Shown in pieces: positions 8,430 to 17,342 of a DNA stretch of 59,104 nucleotides. The position numbers and the translations under genes were made by a program. The stretch lies in NCBI GenBank assembly GCA_031257835.1, contig JAIRNY010000019.1, forward strand, positions 1 through 59,104, given 5' to 3'. This DNA is from Candidatus Endomicrobiellum cryptotermitis (GTDB lineage Bacteria; Elusimicrobiota; Endomicrobiia; Endomicrobiales; Endomicrobiaceae). Numbering within the stretch: the first letter of the stretch is position 1; each line of letters opens with the position of its first letter. Below the pieces are notes generated by a model that was given only the letters and a program-made list of their open reading frames with translations, was not told the DNA's origin and ran no database searches.

Positions 8430-11042
8430 TTATTTTGTACCACAACACTTCTTATATTTTTTTCCACTACCACAAGGACAAAGATCATTTCTCCCAATTT
8501 TGTTTAAATCATTAATCTTTTTGGAGTTTGTTATCTCTTTTTTATTTTTAAAAACAGAACTCGAACTTACAACTTCAAAGTCACTCCCATTACTTTGTGG
8601 TTGAGATTTTATATTTACTTGGACCTTAAAAATGTACTCTATGGTATTTTCTCTAATTCTTTTCATCATAGATTCAAACAAAGCAAAAGATTCCTTTTGG
8701 TACTCTATTTTAGGGTCTTTCTGAGCATAAGCTCTAAAACCTATACCTCTTTTCAATTGGTCAAGCTCGTATAGATGATCTTTCCAAGAAGAATCTATCA
8801 TCTGTAAAAAAACCATTCTTTGTATTTGAGCCATAAGCTCTGGAGTAAAGTCTTCTTTTCTTTTTTCATAAACTTCTAAAACTTTATCGTAAATATCTCT
8901 AAAAAATGCTTCTCCTGTTAAAAAGCTTAACCTTTCTTTATCTTCAATTTCATAATTAATACCAAAGGTTCTAAAAAGCCATGCATTTATACTTGCAAAA
9001 TTCCATTCTTCTGAGTATTTTGCAGATGCCCATGTACTAAGTTTTTCTTCTATGGATTCATCAATCATATCCTTTATAGTATCTGAAATATCTTCACCTT
9101 CAAGAATTTCATTTCTTAAATTATACACAGCTTCTCTTTGCTTATTCATAACATTATCAAAATCTATTAGTTGTTTTCTTATATCAAAATTCATACCTTC
9201 CACTCTTCTTTGGGCACCTTCTACAGCCTTTGTTATCCAAGGATGCTCAATGTTTTCATCCTCTTTTAACCCAAACCTTTGCATCATAACGGTCATCCTA
9301 TCTGAACCAAAAAGACGCATAAGTTCATCTTCCATAGAAAGAAAAAACCTTGTAGATCCAGGATCTCCTTGTCTTCCGGCACGCCCTCTTAACTGATTAT
9401 CTATTCTCCTAGATTCATGACGTTCTGTCCCTATTATGTGTAAGCCACCTAAATCCTTAACCTCTTGGCTCTGCAACTGATCCTGCGCACCAAGAACAAT
9501 ATCTGTACCTCTTCCAGCCATATTTGTAGCTATTGTAACAGCTCCTTTAGCTCCAGCTGCAGAGATTATTTGCGCTTCAAGTTCATGATATTTTGCATTT
9601 AAAACCTGATGTGGAATACCTTTATGTCTTAACATCGAAGCTATCTTTTCTGATTTTTCTATTGATCGTGTTCCAACAAGAACAGGTTGCCCTTTTCTCC
9701 AAGATTCTTCTATTTCATTGACTATAGCTTTATCTTTTTCTTTCTCTGTTCTATAAATAACGTCTGGATAATCTTTCCTCTGCATAAGATTGTTTGTAGG
9801 AACTTCTACCACATCAAGTTTATAAATTTCCCAAAACTCTGCCGACTCTGTTGAAGCTGTACCTGTCATACCTGATATTTTTTTATACATTCTAAAAAAG
9901 TTTTGAAAAGTTATAGTAGCAAGAGTCTGGTTTTCAGCTGCAATTTTTAAATTTTCCCTTGCTTCTACAGCTTGGTGAAGTCCATCTGACCACCTTCTTC
10001 CAGGCATAAGTCTACCCGTAAACTCATCAACTATTATTACTTCACCATTTTTTAGAACATACTCAACATCTTTTCGATATAAATTATGCGCTCTTATAGC
10101 TTGAGTTATATGATGCACCCATTCAGATTGTAAATCATCATAAATATTTTTAACCCCTAATATTTTTTCTGCTTTTAAAATACCTTGTTCTGTCAAAACT
10201 ACAGAATGGTTTTTTTCGTCAAGAAGATAGTCATAACCTTTTGACAAATCTATATTATCATACTTTGCCTTTATTTCTTCACTTTCTGTAACTTTTCTAC
10301 CTTTTAACATAGGAACAATTCTATCTGAAATATAGTACTTATCAGTAGACTGCTCTGCAGCTCCAGATATAATAAGTGGAGTTCTTGCTTCATCAATAAG
10401 AACTGAGTCAACTTCATCTATAATTGCATAGTTTAAAGGACGCAAAACTCTTTCCTCTTTTGAGGTAACCATATTATCTCTTAAATAATCAAAACCGAGC
10501 TCATTATTAGTAACATAAGTTATATCGCAATTGTAAGCTTGCCTTCTTTCTTCGTTTTTTGTTTCATGTCCAACCTTACCAACCCTAAGACCTAACTTCT
10601 CATAAACCACACCCATCCACTCTTTATCCCTTTTTGCCAAATAATCATTAATTGTTACAATATGCACACCTTTTCCGGGCAAAGCATTTAAATAAGCTGC
10701 AAGAGTTGCAACTAAAGTTTTACCTTCTCCTGTCTTCATTTCAGCTATTTTACCTTTATGTAAAATATAACCGCCTATTATTTGAACATCAAAATGTCTT
10801 AACCCTATTGTTCTGACAGAAGCTTCTCGAACACAAGCAAAAGCTTCCAGCAAAATATCATCTAAAGTTTCACCTTTAGCAAGACGCTCTCTAAATTCAA
10901 TCGTTTTGTTTCTTAAACCCTCATCTGAAAGTTGTTTTATAGTCATCTCTAAAGCATTAACCTTCTCCACAATAGGTTTTATTGCTTTTATATCTCTTTC
11001 ATTTTGAGAACCAAAAATTAAACCAAGGATAGCTTTTAGCAT
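8430..11042 (-). CDS. secA: Preprotein translocase ATPase SecA
   Basis: SecA, 870 residues, drives protein export through SecYEG. Walker A GEGKT is at residues 105-109, DEVDSVLIDEARTPL marks Walker B, and the second nucleotide-binding fold has ATNMAGRGTDI and QLRGRAGRQGDPG. The C-terminus keeps the zinc/SecB-binding motif CPCGSGKKYKKCC. The ATG is preceded by AGGTGG at 8-9 bases. The opposite-strand open frames inside it are coding shadows. Confidence 0.98.
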   Translation of the reverse strand: MLKAILGLIFGSQNERDIKAIKPIVEKVNALEMTIKQLSDEGLRNKTIEFRERLAKGETLDDILLEAFACVREASVRTIGLRHFDVQIIGGYILHKGKIAEMKTGEGKTLVATLAAYLNALPGKGVHIVTINDYLAKRDKEWMGVVYEKLGLRVGKVGHETKNEERRQAYNCDITYVTNNELGFDYLRDNMVTSKEERVLRPLNYAIIDEVDSVLIDEARTPLIISGAAEQSTDKYYISDRIVPMLKGRKVTESEEIKAKYDNIDLSKGYDYLLDEKNHSVVLTEQGILKAEKILGVKNIYDDLQSEWVHHITQAIRAHNLYRKDVEYVLKNGEVIIVDEFTGRLMPGRRWSDGLHQAVEARENLKIAAENQTLATITFQNFFRMYKKISGMTGTASTESAEFWEIYKLDVVEVPTNNLMQRKDYPDVIYRTEKEKDKAIVNEIEESWRKGQPVLVGTRSIEKSEKIASMLRHKGIPHQVLNAKYHELEAQIISAAGAKGAVTIATNMAGRGTDIVLGAQDQLQSQEVKDLGGLHIIGTERHESRRIDNQLRGRAGRQGDPGSTRFFLSMEDELMRLFGSDRMTVMMQRFGLKEDENIEHPWITKAVEGAQRRVEGMNFDIRKQLIDFDNVMNKQREAVYNLRNEILEGEDISDTIKDMIDESIEEKLSTWASAKYSEEWNFASINAWLFRTFGINYEIEDKERLSFLTGEAFFRDIYDKVLEVYEKRKEDFTPELMAQIQRMVFLQMIDSSWKDHLYELDQLKRGIGFRAYAQKDPKIEYQKESFALFESMMKRIRENTIEYIFKVQVNIKSQPQSNGSDFEVVSSSSVFKNKKEITNSKKINDLNKIGRNDLCPCGSGKKYKKCCGTK

Positions 11043-11074
11043 TAGTTTCCACCTTACCTATAACTTTAAATTTG

Positions 11075-11103
11075 ATTATAGCTTTATTTTTAAACATTTT
11101 AAA
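11075..11103 (-). promoter_or_regulatory. Candidate secA promoter
   Basis: On the minus strand a perfect TATAAT (11075-11080) lies 17 bases from a weak -35 TTTAAA (11098-11103). It is about 30 bases upstream of the secA ATG. The AT-rich context makes chance matches likely. Confidence 0.35.
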
Positions 11104-11165
11104 TATCTTAAAATTTTACACTTTTTGTTTTATTCTTATTGTATATAATAATACTCCTTGCCTCT

Positions 11166-11345
11166 AGCATAATGTAGCAGACAAACAATTAATCTAGTAA
11201 CTCACAGCACATTTAGCGTTGCAGGTAATGGTTAGTACTAATGGCAGTATTAATTATGATGGCAAGGTTAGATTTATAGATGCTGAGAATAACTAATTCA
11301 ATCCTACCAATATGGATAATAATACTGTTAACATTTAGTAGTAGT
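11166..11345 (+). pseudogene. Remnant of an adhesin/autotransporter repeat (copy A)
   Basis: The plus strand reads, through stops and shifts, the stretch STNGSINYDGKVRFIDAENN followed by FNPTNMDNNTVNI. A segment at 11174-11242 is near-identical in DNA to the minus strand of 39130-39203 (shared runs include ATTAATCTAGTAA and AATGGT...AGTACTAATG). Asn/Gly/Ser-rich beta-helix-like repeats of this sort are typical of secreted adhesin passengers. There is no intact reading frame. The gap 11043-11654 otherwise holds only the fold-back repeat and the secA upstream region. Confidence 0.5.
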
Positions 11346-11420
11346 GGTGATGTAGGTATGTTGTGCGGAACAATTTGTGTATTTTGTGTATTTGCTTAAT
11401 GACGCCGGGACAGTGATAAA

Positions 11421-11604
11421 TCTAGTTTAGAACCTTATCGGACTTACCTCAAAGAGCAGCTTATGAGCCATAAACATTTAATATTACAAATTAGCATTGT
11501 TTGAAGCAAAATTCATTTAAGTCTTTTTTGTCTTCCCATTTTGCTAAGTTGATTAAATGGTTGTTGCGATTGCTCTAGTAACGTAGATAAGGTTCTAAAG
11601 TAGA
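11421..11604. repeat. Fold-back (MITE/ERIC-like) intergenic repeat, copy 1
   Basis: This 184-bp element is bounded by 19-bp terminal inverted repeats matching at 18 of 19 positions (left 11421-11439, right 11586-11604; core TTTAGAACCTTATC). The symmetry continues inward: CTTAC...AGAGCA on the left faces GTTAC...AGAGCA in the reverse complement of the right, and CATTTAAT...TAGCA recurs in both arms. The whole element can therefore fold as a long imperfect hairpin. A second copy is at 38826-39022. It lies 50 bases beyond the dusB stop and encodes no protein. Confidence 0.8.
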
Positions 11605-11654
11605 CTAGACTAACTTTATATGCTTTCTATTACTCCTGTCAATCATTAAAGATG

Positions 11655-12638
11655 TCAGTCCTCTCGATATAGCAAAGCCTCTAAGGTTTTTAACATTGTA
11701 TTAAAATCATCTAAATTAGACATTGTATTAATCATGCAACGTATTTTAGAAGCATTAGGAAAATCTTTAATATAATAGTGCGCAACTTTCCTAAAAACAA
11801 CTAATCCCTTTTTTATACCATAATTATCAATTGAATATTGAACATGTTTTCTTAACCATTGAACTTTTTCTTCTTTACCAGCCTTTGGTAAAGTTTTACC
11901 ATATGCAATAAAGCTTTCTAACCTTTTAAAGATGGAATAATTACCAATAGCACCTCGACCCACCATTAAACCAGAACAATTTGGTATTTTCATAAATTCC
12001 TGAGCAGTTTTCTCATCAACAATACCACCATTTGCAATAATTGGAATTTTTGCATCAGAACAAGATTCTGCAAAAGCCTCTAAGTCAGGTTTCCCTGAAT
12101 GTCCTAAAGATGCATACCTAGCATGCACTACCACCATTTTTATACCACTATTGTGTGCTATATGTATAATTTCTTTAGCCACATTCTGACCTGGCAAAAG
12201 TCCTATACGTATTTTAATCGTAACAGGAATGTTAACATTATCTACAACAGACTCTAAAATCTTAGCTACAAGGTGTTCATTGGCAAGTAGTCTTGCCCCA
12301 GCTCCAGCTTTAGCTACTTTTCGTACAGGACAACCTAAATTAATATCAATAATATCAACACCTATGTCTTGTACGATTCTTGCAGCTTCAGACATACTAC
12401 TAACTTCCCCGCCAAATATTTGTGCGGCAACTGGTCTTTCTTGATCCCTGATTCTCAAAAGACTTCTTGTTTTTTCATCATGGTAAACAAGAGCTTTAGC
12501 CGAAACCATTTCGGTATATACTAGCCCTGCTCCTCCTTCTTTTGCAAGAAGGCGTAATGGCAAATCTGTAGTCCCTGCCATCGGAGCAAGAAAAATATTA
12601 CTGCAAAATTTTATGTTACCTATAGTCAATTTATTCAT
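11655..12638 (-). CDS. dusB: tRNA-dihydrouridine synthase
   Basis: This flavoenzyme reduces specific uridines in the tRNA D-loop. The family start FLAPMAGTTDLPLRLL and the catalytic cysteine in INLGCPVRKVAKAGAG are present, as are the FMN phosphate-binding VIANGGI and GLMVGRGAIGNY segments. Length (about 327 residues) is normal for the DusB/nifR3 group. I prefer the ATG at 12638; the TTG three codons earlier is less likely. It begins 15 bases after the tsaD stop and ends the ftsX-envC-ctpA-tsaD-dusB run. Confidence 0.95.
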   Translation of the reverse strand: MNKLTIGNIKFCSNIFLAPMAGTTDLPLRLLAKEGGAGLVYTEMVSAKALVYHDEKTRSLLRIRDQERPVAAQIFGGEVSSMSEAARIVQDIGVDIIDINLGCPVRKVAKAGAGARLLANEHLVAKILESVVDNVNIPVTIKIRIGLLPGQNVAKEIIHIAHNSGIKMVVVHARYASLGHSGKPDLEAFAESCSDAKIPIIANGGIVDEKTAQEFMKIPNCSGLMVGRGAIGNYSIFKRLESFIAYGKTLPKAGKEEKVQWLRKHVQYSIDNYGIKKGLVVFRKVAHYYIKDFPNASKIRCMINTMSNLDDFNTMLKTLEALLYRED

Positions 12639-12653
12639 TTTAATCAATATGAC

Positions 12654-13682
12654 TTACCAGTTAGATAAAATAAGAGATGGAGATGGTTTTAGCTGCAAAC
12701 TATTATAGTTATAGCTTAACCCACATTTTTTTTGTTTTAAGTATGCTGCACAACCAATCATAGCAGCATTGTCTGTACAATATATTGGAGAAGGAATAAA
12801 AACTTTTATTTTATCCTTTTTATCATTCTCTAAAAACATGTGTCTTATTAAAGAGTTAGAACTTACTCCACCACCTAAAACAATCTTTTTCAAATTAAAT
12901 TCCCTAACAGCTTTAAAAGTTTTAAAAATTAAAGTCTCAGCTATTGCCATCCTAAAAGAAGAACATATATTGTTTAAATGTTGTTCATTTTTCACAGGGT
13001 TTGATTTAAGATAATTTAAAAGCGACGTTTTAATTCCAGAAAATGAAAAATCCCAACTATCTCTTAAATATGGATGAGGGAACTTAATTGACAATGGATC
13101 TCCCTTTGAAGCTCTTTGGTCAATTATCGGTCCGCCTGGATATGAAAGGCCCAACATTCTTGCAGCTTTATCAAAAGCTTCACCAACAGCATCATCTCTT
13201 GTGCCACCTAACACTTTATATTTACCAAAATCTTCAACTACAACAAGCTCAGTGTGCCCACCAGATATTATAAGAGCTAAAAATGGCGGTTTTAAAAATT
13301 TATTTTCAATAAAACAAGAGTACAAGTGCCCCTCTAAATGATTTACGGGTATCAATGGTTTTTTGTATACACTTGCTAATGATTTTGCTGCAACAGAACC
13401 AACAAGTAACGCACCAGCAAGACCAGGCCCCACACTAAAAGCCACAGCATCAATTTTTTTTGAAAAATCGTTAAAATTAATCTTAGCATTACTTAAACTC
13501 TCAGCTATTACTGGATTTATTTTTTCTACGTGTGCACGACTTGCAAGGTCTGGAACAACTCCACAAAACTTCGCATGTATATGTATTTGCGATGAAATTA
13601 CTAAAGATTTTACATCTACTCCATTTGAAATAACAGAAACAGAAGTTTCATCACAAGAGGTTTCTATAGCAAGAATATTCAT
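12654..13682 (-). CDS. tsaD: tRNA N6-adenosine threonylcarbamoyltransferase
   Basis: TsaD transfers threonylcarbamoyl from TC-AMP to A37 of ANN-decoding tRNAs with TsaB and TsaE. The 342-residue protein shows the ASKHA start ETSCDETSVSV, the metal-binding HLEGH (residues 115-119) and ISGGHTELV. The GGTRDDAVGEAFDKAARMLG block and the C-terminal NAAMIG are also present. Its ATG overlaps the preceding stop by four bases (ATGA), so it is coupled to the small membrane protein upstream. Confidence 0.97.
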   Translation of the reverse strand: MNILAIETSCDETSVSVISNGVDVKSLVISSQIHIHAKFCGVVPDLASRAHVEKINPVIAESLSNAKINFNDFSKKIDAVAFSVGPGLAGALLVGSVAAKSLASVYKKPLIPVNHLEGHLYSCFIENKFLKPPFLALIISGGHTELVVVEDFGKYKVLGGTRDDAVGEAFDKAARMLGLSYPGGPIIDQRASKGDPLSIKFPHPYLRDSWDFSFSGIKTSLLNYLKSNPVKNEQHLNNICSSFRMAIAETLIFKTFKAVREFNLKKIVLGGGVSSNSLIRHMFLENDKKDKIKVFIPSPIYCTDNAAMIGCAAYLKQKKCGLSYNYNSLQLKPSPSLILSNW

Positions 13683-14125
13683 TTCTCATATCCATTTTTT
13701 AAAGATTTCACAGGAACAACAGTTATATTGGAGTACGTTCTATCAGGAGAGTAAAATTTATAAGTAGTTGAACCATCTACATTATCTAGCTTACTTAGAC
13801 CTACTTTCATATCTCTTGCAATTTCTCTAAAATCTTCCTGAAAAAAATGCATCTTTTGATTAGGTTTCAACTTTATTACTTTATAAAATTCGTTCCATTT
13901 AGAGCCAACAACTTTCCTCTCTCTCACGTATTGTTTTAATATATCATCTTGAGTTGCACCTCGTTTAATTAAAGTTTCACCAATCCTTTTTTCTATAAAT
14001 ATGTCAACTGAAACCTCTTGTTTTTTTATAGGCTGTACACAAAACCATATAGCTATACCACAAAAAAATAACATAACTATATATAATTTGACCCATAAAC
14101 TTTCTTTATTTTCCTTACTCGACAT
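13679..14125 (-). CDS. Small single-pass membrane protein, possibly a shortened YibQ-like protein
   Basis: About 148 residues: a charged N-terminus (MSSKENKES), one hydrophobic helix (about residues 11-30) and a 115-residue extracytoplasmic part without cysteines or recognised motifs. I chose the ATG at 14125 because GGAGAG lies 5 bases before it; an upstream GTG at 14140 has no such site. I do not recognise the family with confidence. Its place directly after ctpA and envC is where many bacteria carry a divergent polysaccharide deacetylase (YibQ). The N-terminal layout would suit that family's non-catalytic leader, but the deacetylase domain is absent. It overlaps tsaD by four bases. Confidence 0.7.
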   Translation of the reverse strand: MSSKENKESLWVKLYIVMLFFCGIAIWFCVQPIKKQEVSVDIFIEKRIGETLIKRGATQDDILKQYVRERKVVGSKWNEFYKVIKLKPNQKMHFFQEDFREIARDMKVGLSKLDNVDGSTTYKFYSPDRTYSNITVVPVKSLKNGYEK

Positions 14126-14152
14126 GTACTCTCCAGGCACAAAAATTATTCC

Positions 14153-15440
14153 CTATTTTTTCTTATTTAAAGTAACTAACACCCTAGAAGCTTCTATACT
14201 CTCCATAACTTTGTTGCCTCTAATTATTTCCAAAGCCTTGTTTAAAGCTTTATCTTCTAAATTATTATCTTTTAAACCTTTTTTAGTATCTTTATCTTTC
14301 TTAAACAACACATCAGCATTTGCATAAAGTTTAATTTCTTCTTCTATAGTAACATCCACATTAATATTATCTGGAGTAATACCATTTTTTGCACTTTTTG
14401 CATTTGAACGGTCAATCGGACGACCAGACGGCAAATAGTATTTAGCTATAGTAAGTCTTAATGCTGTACCATCAGACAAAGGGAAAACTGTTTGAACGCT
14501 ACCTTTACCAAAAGTGTTTGAACCAACTATTAACGCACGTTTAAATTCTTGCATTGCACCAGAAACAATTTCAGAAGCAGAAGCCGATCCTTTATTTACA
14601 AGTATAACAATTGGAAGATCAAAAAAGGTTCCTTCGCCTTCAGTAAAATACTCTTTCTTAGTATCTTGTTGTGGACCTTTTGTAGTAAGAACTAACTTTC
14701 TTTCACTTATAAATATACTAATTATTTTTAATGCAGACTCTAAAAGACCTCCAGGGTTATTTCTTAAATCTAAAATCAGAGCTTTCATATTTTGACTTTC
14801 ACAATTTAAAAGTACTTTTTGTATATCATCTGCACTTTGAGAATTAAATTCTATAAGTCTAACTATAGACAACGTTTCCATCCAAAACAGTAGACTCAAC
14901 AGTTTCTATTTTTATCTTTTCTCTTACAAGTTCAAAATCTATTTCTTTAGCGTCTCTACCTCTGGATATAGTAAGCTTAACTTTTTCCCCTACTTTCCCC
15001 CTCATTATGTCAACACCCTTGTCTGTTGACATACCAATAGCAGACTTACCATTTATTTTTATAATTCTATCTTCAGGCAAAATGCCAGCTTTATAAGCTG
15101 GCGTACCTGGCAAAGGCGAAACAACAGTTAAGTTTGCATTTTTCATCATAATTCTTAAACCTATACCACCATAAGAACCATCTGTTTCTGTTTGCATCTG
15201 TTTGTAGGATTTTTCTTCCAAATACTGTGAAAATGGATCTAAGGAACCAGCCATACCTTTTATTGCGTTAACAACCAAACTTTTAGGTTTTGTAGCTAAA
15301 ACATAGTTTGTGTTTATAATTTCCATAATATCTACAAAAATACCTAATTTTTCATATGTCTCATCAGTTTGCGAAAAAACAGACACTTTATAAAAACTTA
15401 TTAATATAAAAAAAATAAGCATTTTTTTTATTCTTGGCAT
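14153..15440 (-). pseudogene. ctpA: Carboxy-terminal processing protease (S41), frameshifted
   Basis: The first part (15440 to 14859) has a signal peptide (IFFILISFYKVSVFSQ), the N-terminal helices and a PDZ domain (GGIGLRI, PLPGTPAYKAGILPEDRI). It ends at a TAG just after VLDGNVVYS. The adjacent frame (to 14153) continues at once with VRLIEFNSQSADDI and the protease core, including catalytic Ser in GSASASEI and Lys in FGKGSVQ. A single one-base change near 14860-14885 separates the two. Everything else, including both catalytic residues, is intact, so the break is recent or a sequence error. Intact CtpA trims envelope proteins and peptidoglycan hydrolases; it lies between envC-like and tsaD. 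Confidence 0.85.
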
Positions 15441-15469
15441 TTATTTCCTCAAAATGACACTTTCCAACC

Positions 15470-16582
15470 TTATCTTAACCATAAGATAGGGTTTTCTGGT
15501 ACATTATTTTTTCTTATCTCAAAATAGAGCACATTATCATTTCGCCTACCAACACTAGCAAGCACTTCCCCTTTAGATATTTTCTGATTTTCCTTAACAT
15601 AAATATTATCCAAAAGACCGTAAATAGAAAAAACAGAACCTTTATGATCTATTATAACAACTTTACCATAAGAATGAAAAACACCAATAAAAACAACTCG
15701 CCCAGAAGCAACACTTTTCACTTTATTAAAATCTACACTTTTTATTTTTATACCATTACTTATCACGTAAGTATCAAGGTAAGGATGTTTACTTTTACCA
15801 AAACCCACAACAACTTTACCATTTACTGGCCAAGGTAAAAACTTTTTTCTTTTTTCTTGAAAACTCTTCTCAACAGGAGAAATACTTTCTTGTTTAGTTG
15901 AAGACATAATTTTATTTATCAAATCCTGCATAGTCTTTGCACTATCATTTAAAGCTTTTATTTCTTGTTCTGCAGCTATAAGTTTACCTGATGTTGTATT
16001 TAAAAGTTCACTTTTTTTCTCTATCATACTTCTATGTTTTTTGACTAAAGATTGCTCATATTTTTGTAGATTTAAAAGCTTATTTTTTGCATTTTGCCAC
16101 TTTTTTAAATCTAAAGAAAAATTAATTAATTCTTCTTTAGCTATTTTATAATTTGCTTTTTTATTTTCTAAAAGTTTTTGCCTTATTTTATATTCAAGAG
16201 GGTTTCTTTCATACGATAGTATAAATGTTATTCTATTAAAAAACTTCATTTCATCTTGCATACTTTTATTGCACTCTTTAGTTTTTAAAGAAGCAATATT
16301 GTATAGCTTAGATGATTTTTCAAGATTTTTTTCTGCTACTGCTATGTCTTTTATACATTTGTTAAGCTTTAATTCTGTAAGAACAATACTTTTATTTAAT
16401 TCGTCAAGTTCCTTTTCAAAAGTTTTTTCTTGAATAATAAGTTTAAGCTTTTCTTGTTTTTTTGATTGAATAGCTTTCTTTACTTTAGATAGTTGTTCTG
16501 ACTTTATCTGTAAATCAGAACTTTTAGAAAATGATAAACTTGAATAAAACAACAAAAAAATTAATAAAAATACTTTTTTCAT
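15470..16582 (-). CDS. envC: EnvC-like murein hydrolase activator
   Basis: About 370 residues: signal peptide (MKKVFLLIFLLFYSSLSFS), long coiled coil (about 20-230), then a LytM/M23 domain. The M23 zinc ligands are replaced: the HxH-type site reads ...YGLL and LYFEIR where active enzymes have H, and the first ligand region NGIKIKS lacks its histidine. As in EnvC, this predicts an activator of amidases rather than a peptidase. It follows ftsX by 13 bases, matching the FtsEX-EnvC system. I use the ATG at 16582; a TTG ten codons upstream lies inside the ftsX end. Confidence 0.88.
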   Translation of the reverse strand: MKKVFLLIFLLFYSSLSFSKSSDLQIKSEQLSKVKKAIQSKKQEKLKLIIQEKTFEKELDELNKSIVLTELKLNKCIKDIAVAEKNLEKSSKLYNIASLKTKECNKSMQDEMKFFNRITFILSYERNPLEYKIRQKLLENKKANYKIAKEELINFSLDLKKWQNAKNKLLNLQKYEQSLVKKHRSMIEKKSELLNTTSGKLIAAEQEIKALNDSAKTMQDLINKIMSSTKQESISPVEKSFQEKRKKFLPWPVNGKVVVGFGKSKHPYLDTYVISNGIKIKSVDFNKVKSVASGRVVFIGVFHSYGKVVIIDHKGSVFSIYGLLDNIYVKENQKISKGEVLASVGRRNDNVLYFEIRKNNVPENPILWLR

Positions 16583-16595
16583 ATTATCAATGTCA

Positions 16596-17324
16596 TTACA
16601 ATTTATTATCAAATATCAACCCAAATATAGTTACAAAAGGTATCACTAATAAAACTCGTGGTTTATTTATTGACAAATCATATTGAACAAATATGCTCAA
16701 CATCCAAATTATAAAAAAACCTAAGGAAGTTGCCATAAAATAAAAACAAAATTTTTGAACAATTTTTTTTATAGCAGACTCTTGTACAAAAACAGTAAAA
16801 ATAATTTTAAAAATAAACAAAACTCCAACAACAATAAGAAAATAAAAAAATGTTTTTTGGCATAACATTAACAAATTTTTCAATTTTCTATATTGACTAA
16901 AAGAATAGGCATCAAAAACTATCTCGTCAACACCATTAATAGCTTCTACATGATTTCTTACTTCTAACAGATAATTTTCATCAAAAGTTTCTTTTGGCAA
17001 AACAATAGCATAGCTGCCAATAGATTCTACATCATCTGGACTTGATATATCTTTTAAAAAGGGATTTCTTTCTAGAGCTTTTAAATACGATTGCGATGAA
17101 TCAACGATCTCTTTAACAAACAAGGTCTCTTTCTTTGCTATTTCCTCTGCAATTACGTTGATATCTTTAACCTCATTTTTAAAAAATACAACAATATTAA
17201 GCTCATCATAAAGAGAAGAAACATATGATTCTACTTGATAATAATAATTTAAAATCAAAATAAAAAACGAGCTCAAAAATATTATACTTAAAAATTTTAT
17301 AGTATCAGATATTATTTTCCCCAA
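16596..17324 (-). CDS. ftsX: Cell-division ABC-type permease FtsX
   Basis: The 242-residue protein has the FtsX layout: an N-terminal membrane helix (about 8-28), an extracytoplasmic domain of about 120 residues (with VFFKNEVKDI and VDEIVFDAYSF), and three C-terminal helices. FtsX relays ATP hydrolysis by FtsE to periplasmic amidase activators. The envC-like gene follows immediately. No ftsE is in this window. It follows glgA by 18 bases. Confidence 0.88.
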   Translation of the reverse strand: MGKIISDTIKFLSIIFLSSFFILILNYYYQVESYVSSLYDELNIVVFFKNEVKDINVIAEEIAKKETLFVKEIVDSSQSYLKALERNPFLKDISSPDDVESIGSYAIVLPKETFDENYLLEVRNHVEAINGVDEIVFDAYSFSQYRKLKNLLMLCQKTFFYFLIVVGVLFIFKIIFTVFVQESAIKKIVQKFCFYFMATSLGFFIIWMLSIFVQYDLSINKPRVLLVIPFVTIFGLIFDNKL

Positions 17325-17342
17325 CTTTTTGCCTCTATTAAA

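Noticed and set aside
9052-9396. 114-codon plus-strand open frame inside secA
   Set aside because: It is antisense to a highly conserved part of SecA and has no recognisable domain; a codon-bias shadow.
11421-11604. Insertion sequence
   Set aside because: Terminal inverted repeats are present but there is no transposase frame in or near the element; kept as a fold-back repeat.
14153-15440. Two separate proteases in place of ctpA
   Set aside because: The two frames are complementary halves of one S41 protein and overlap by only about 40 bases at the break.
15470-16582. Active M23 metallopeptidase
   Set aside because: All zinc-binding histidines of the LytM domain are replaced.
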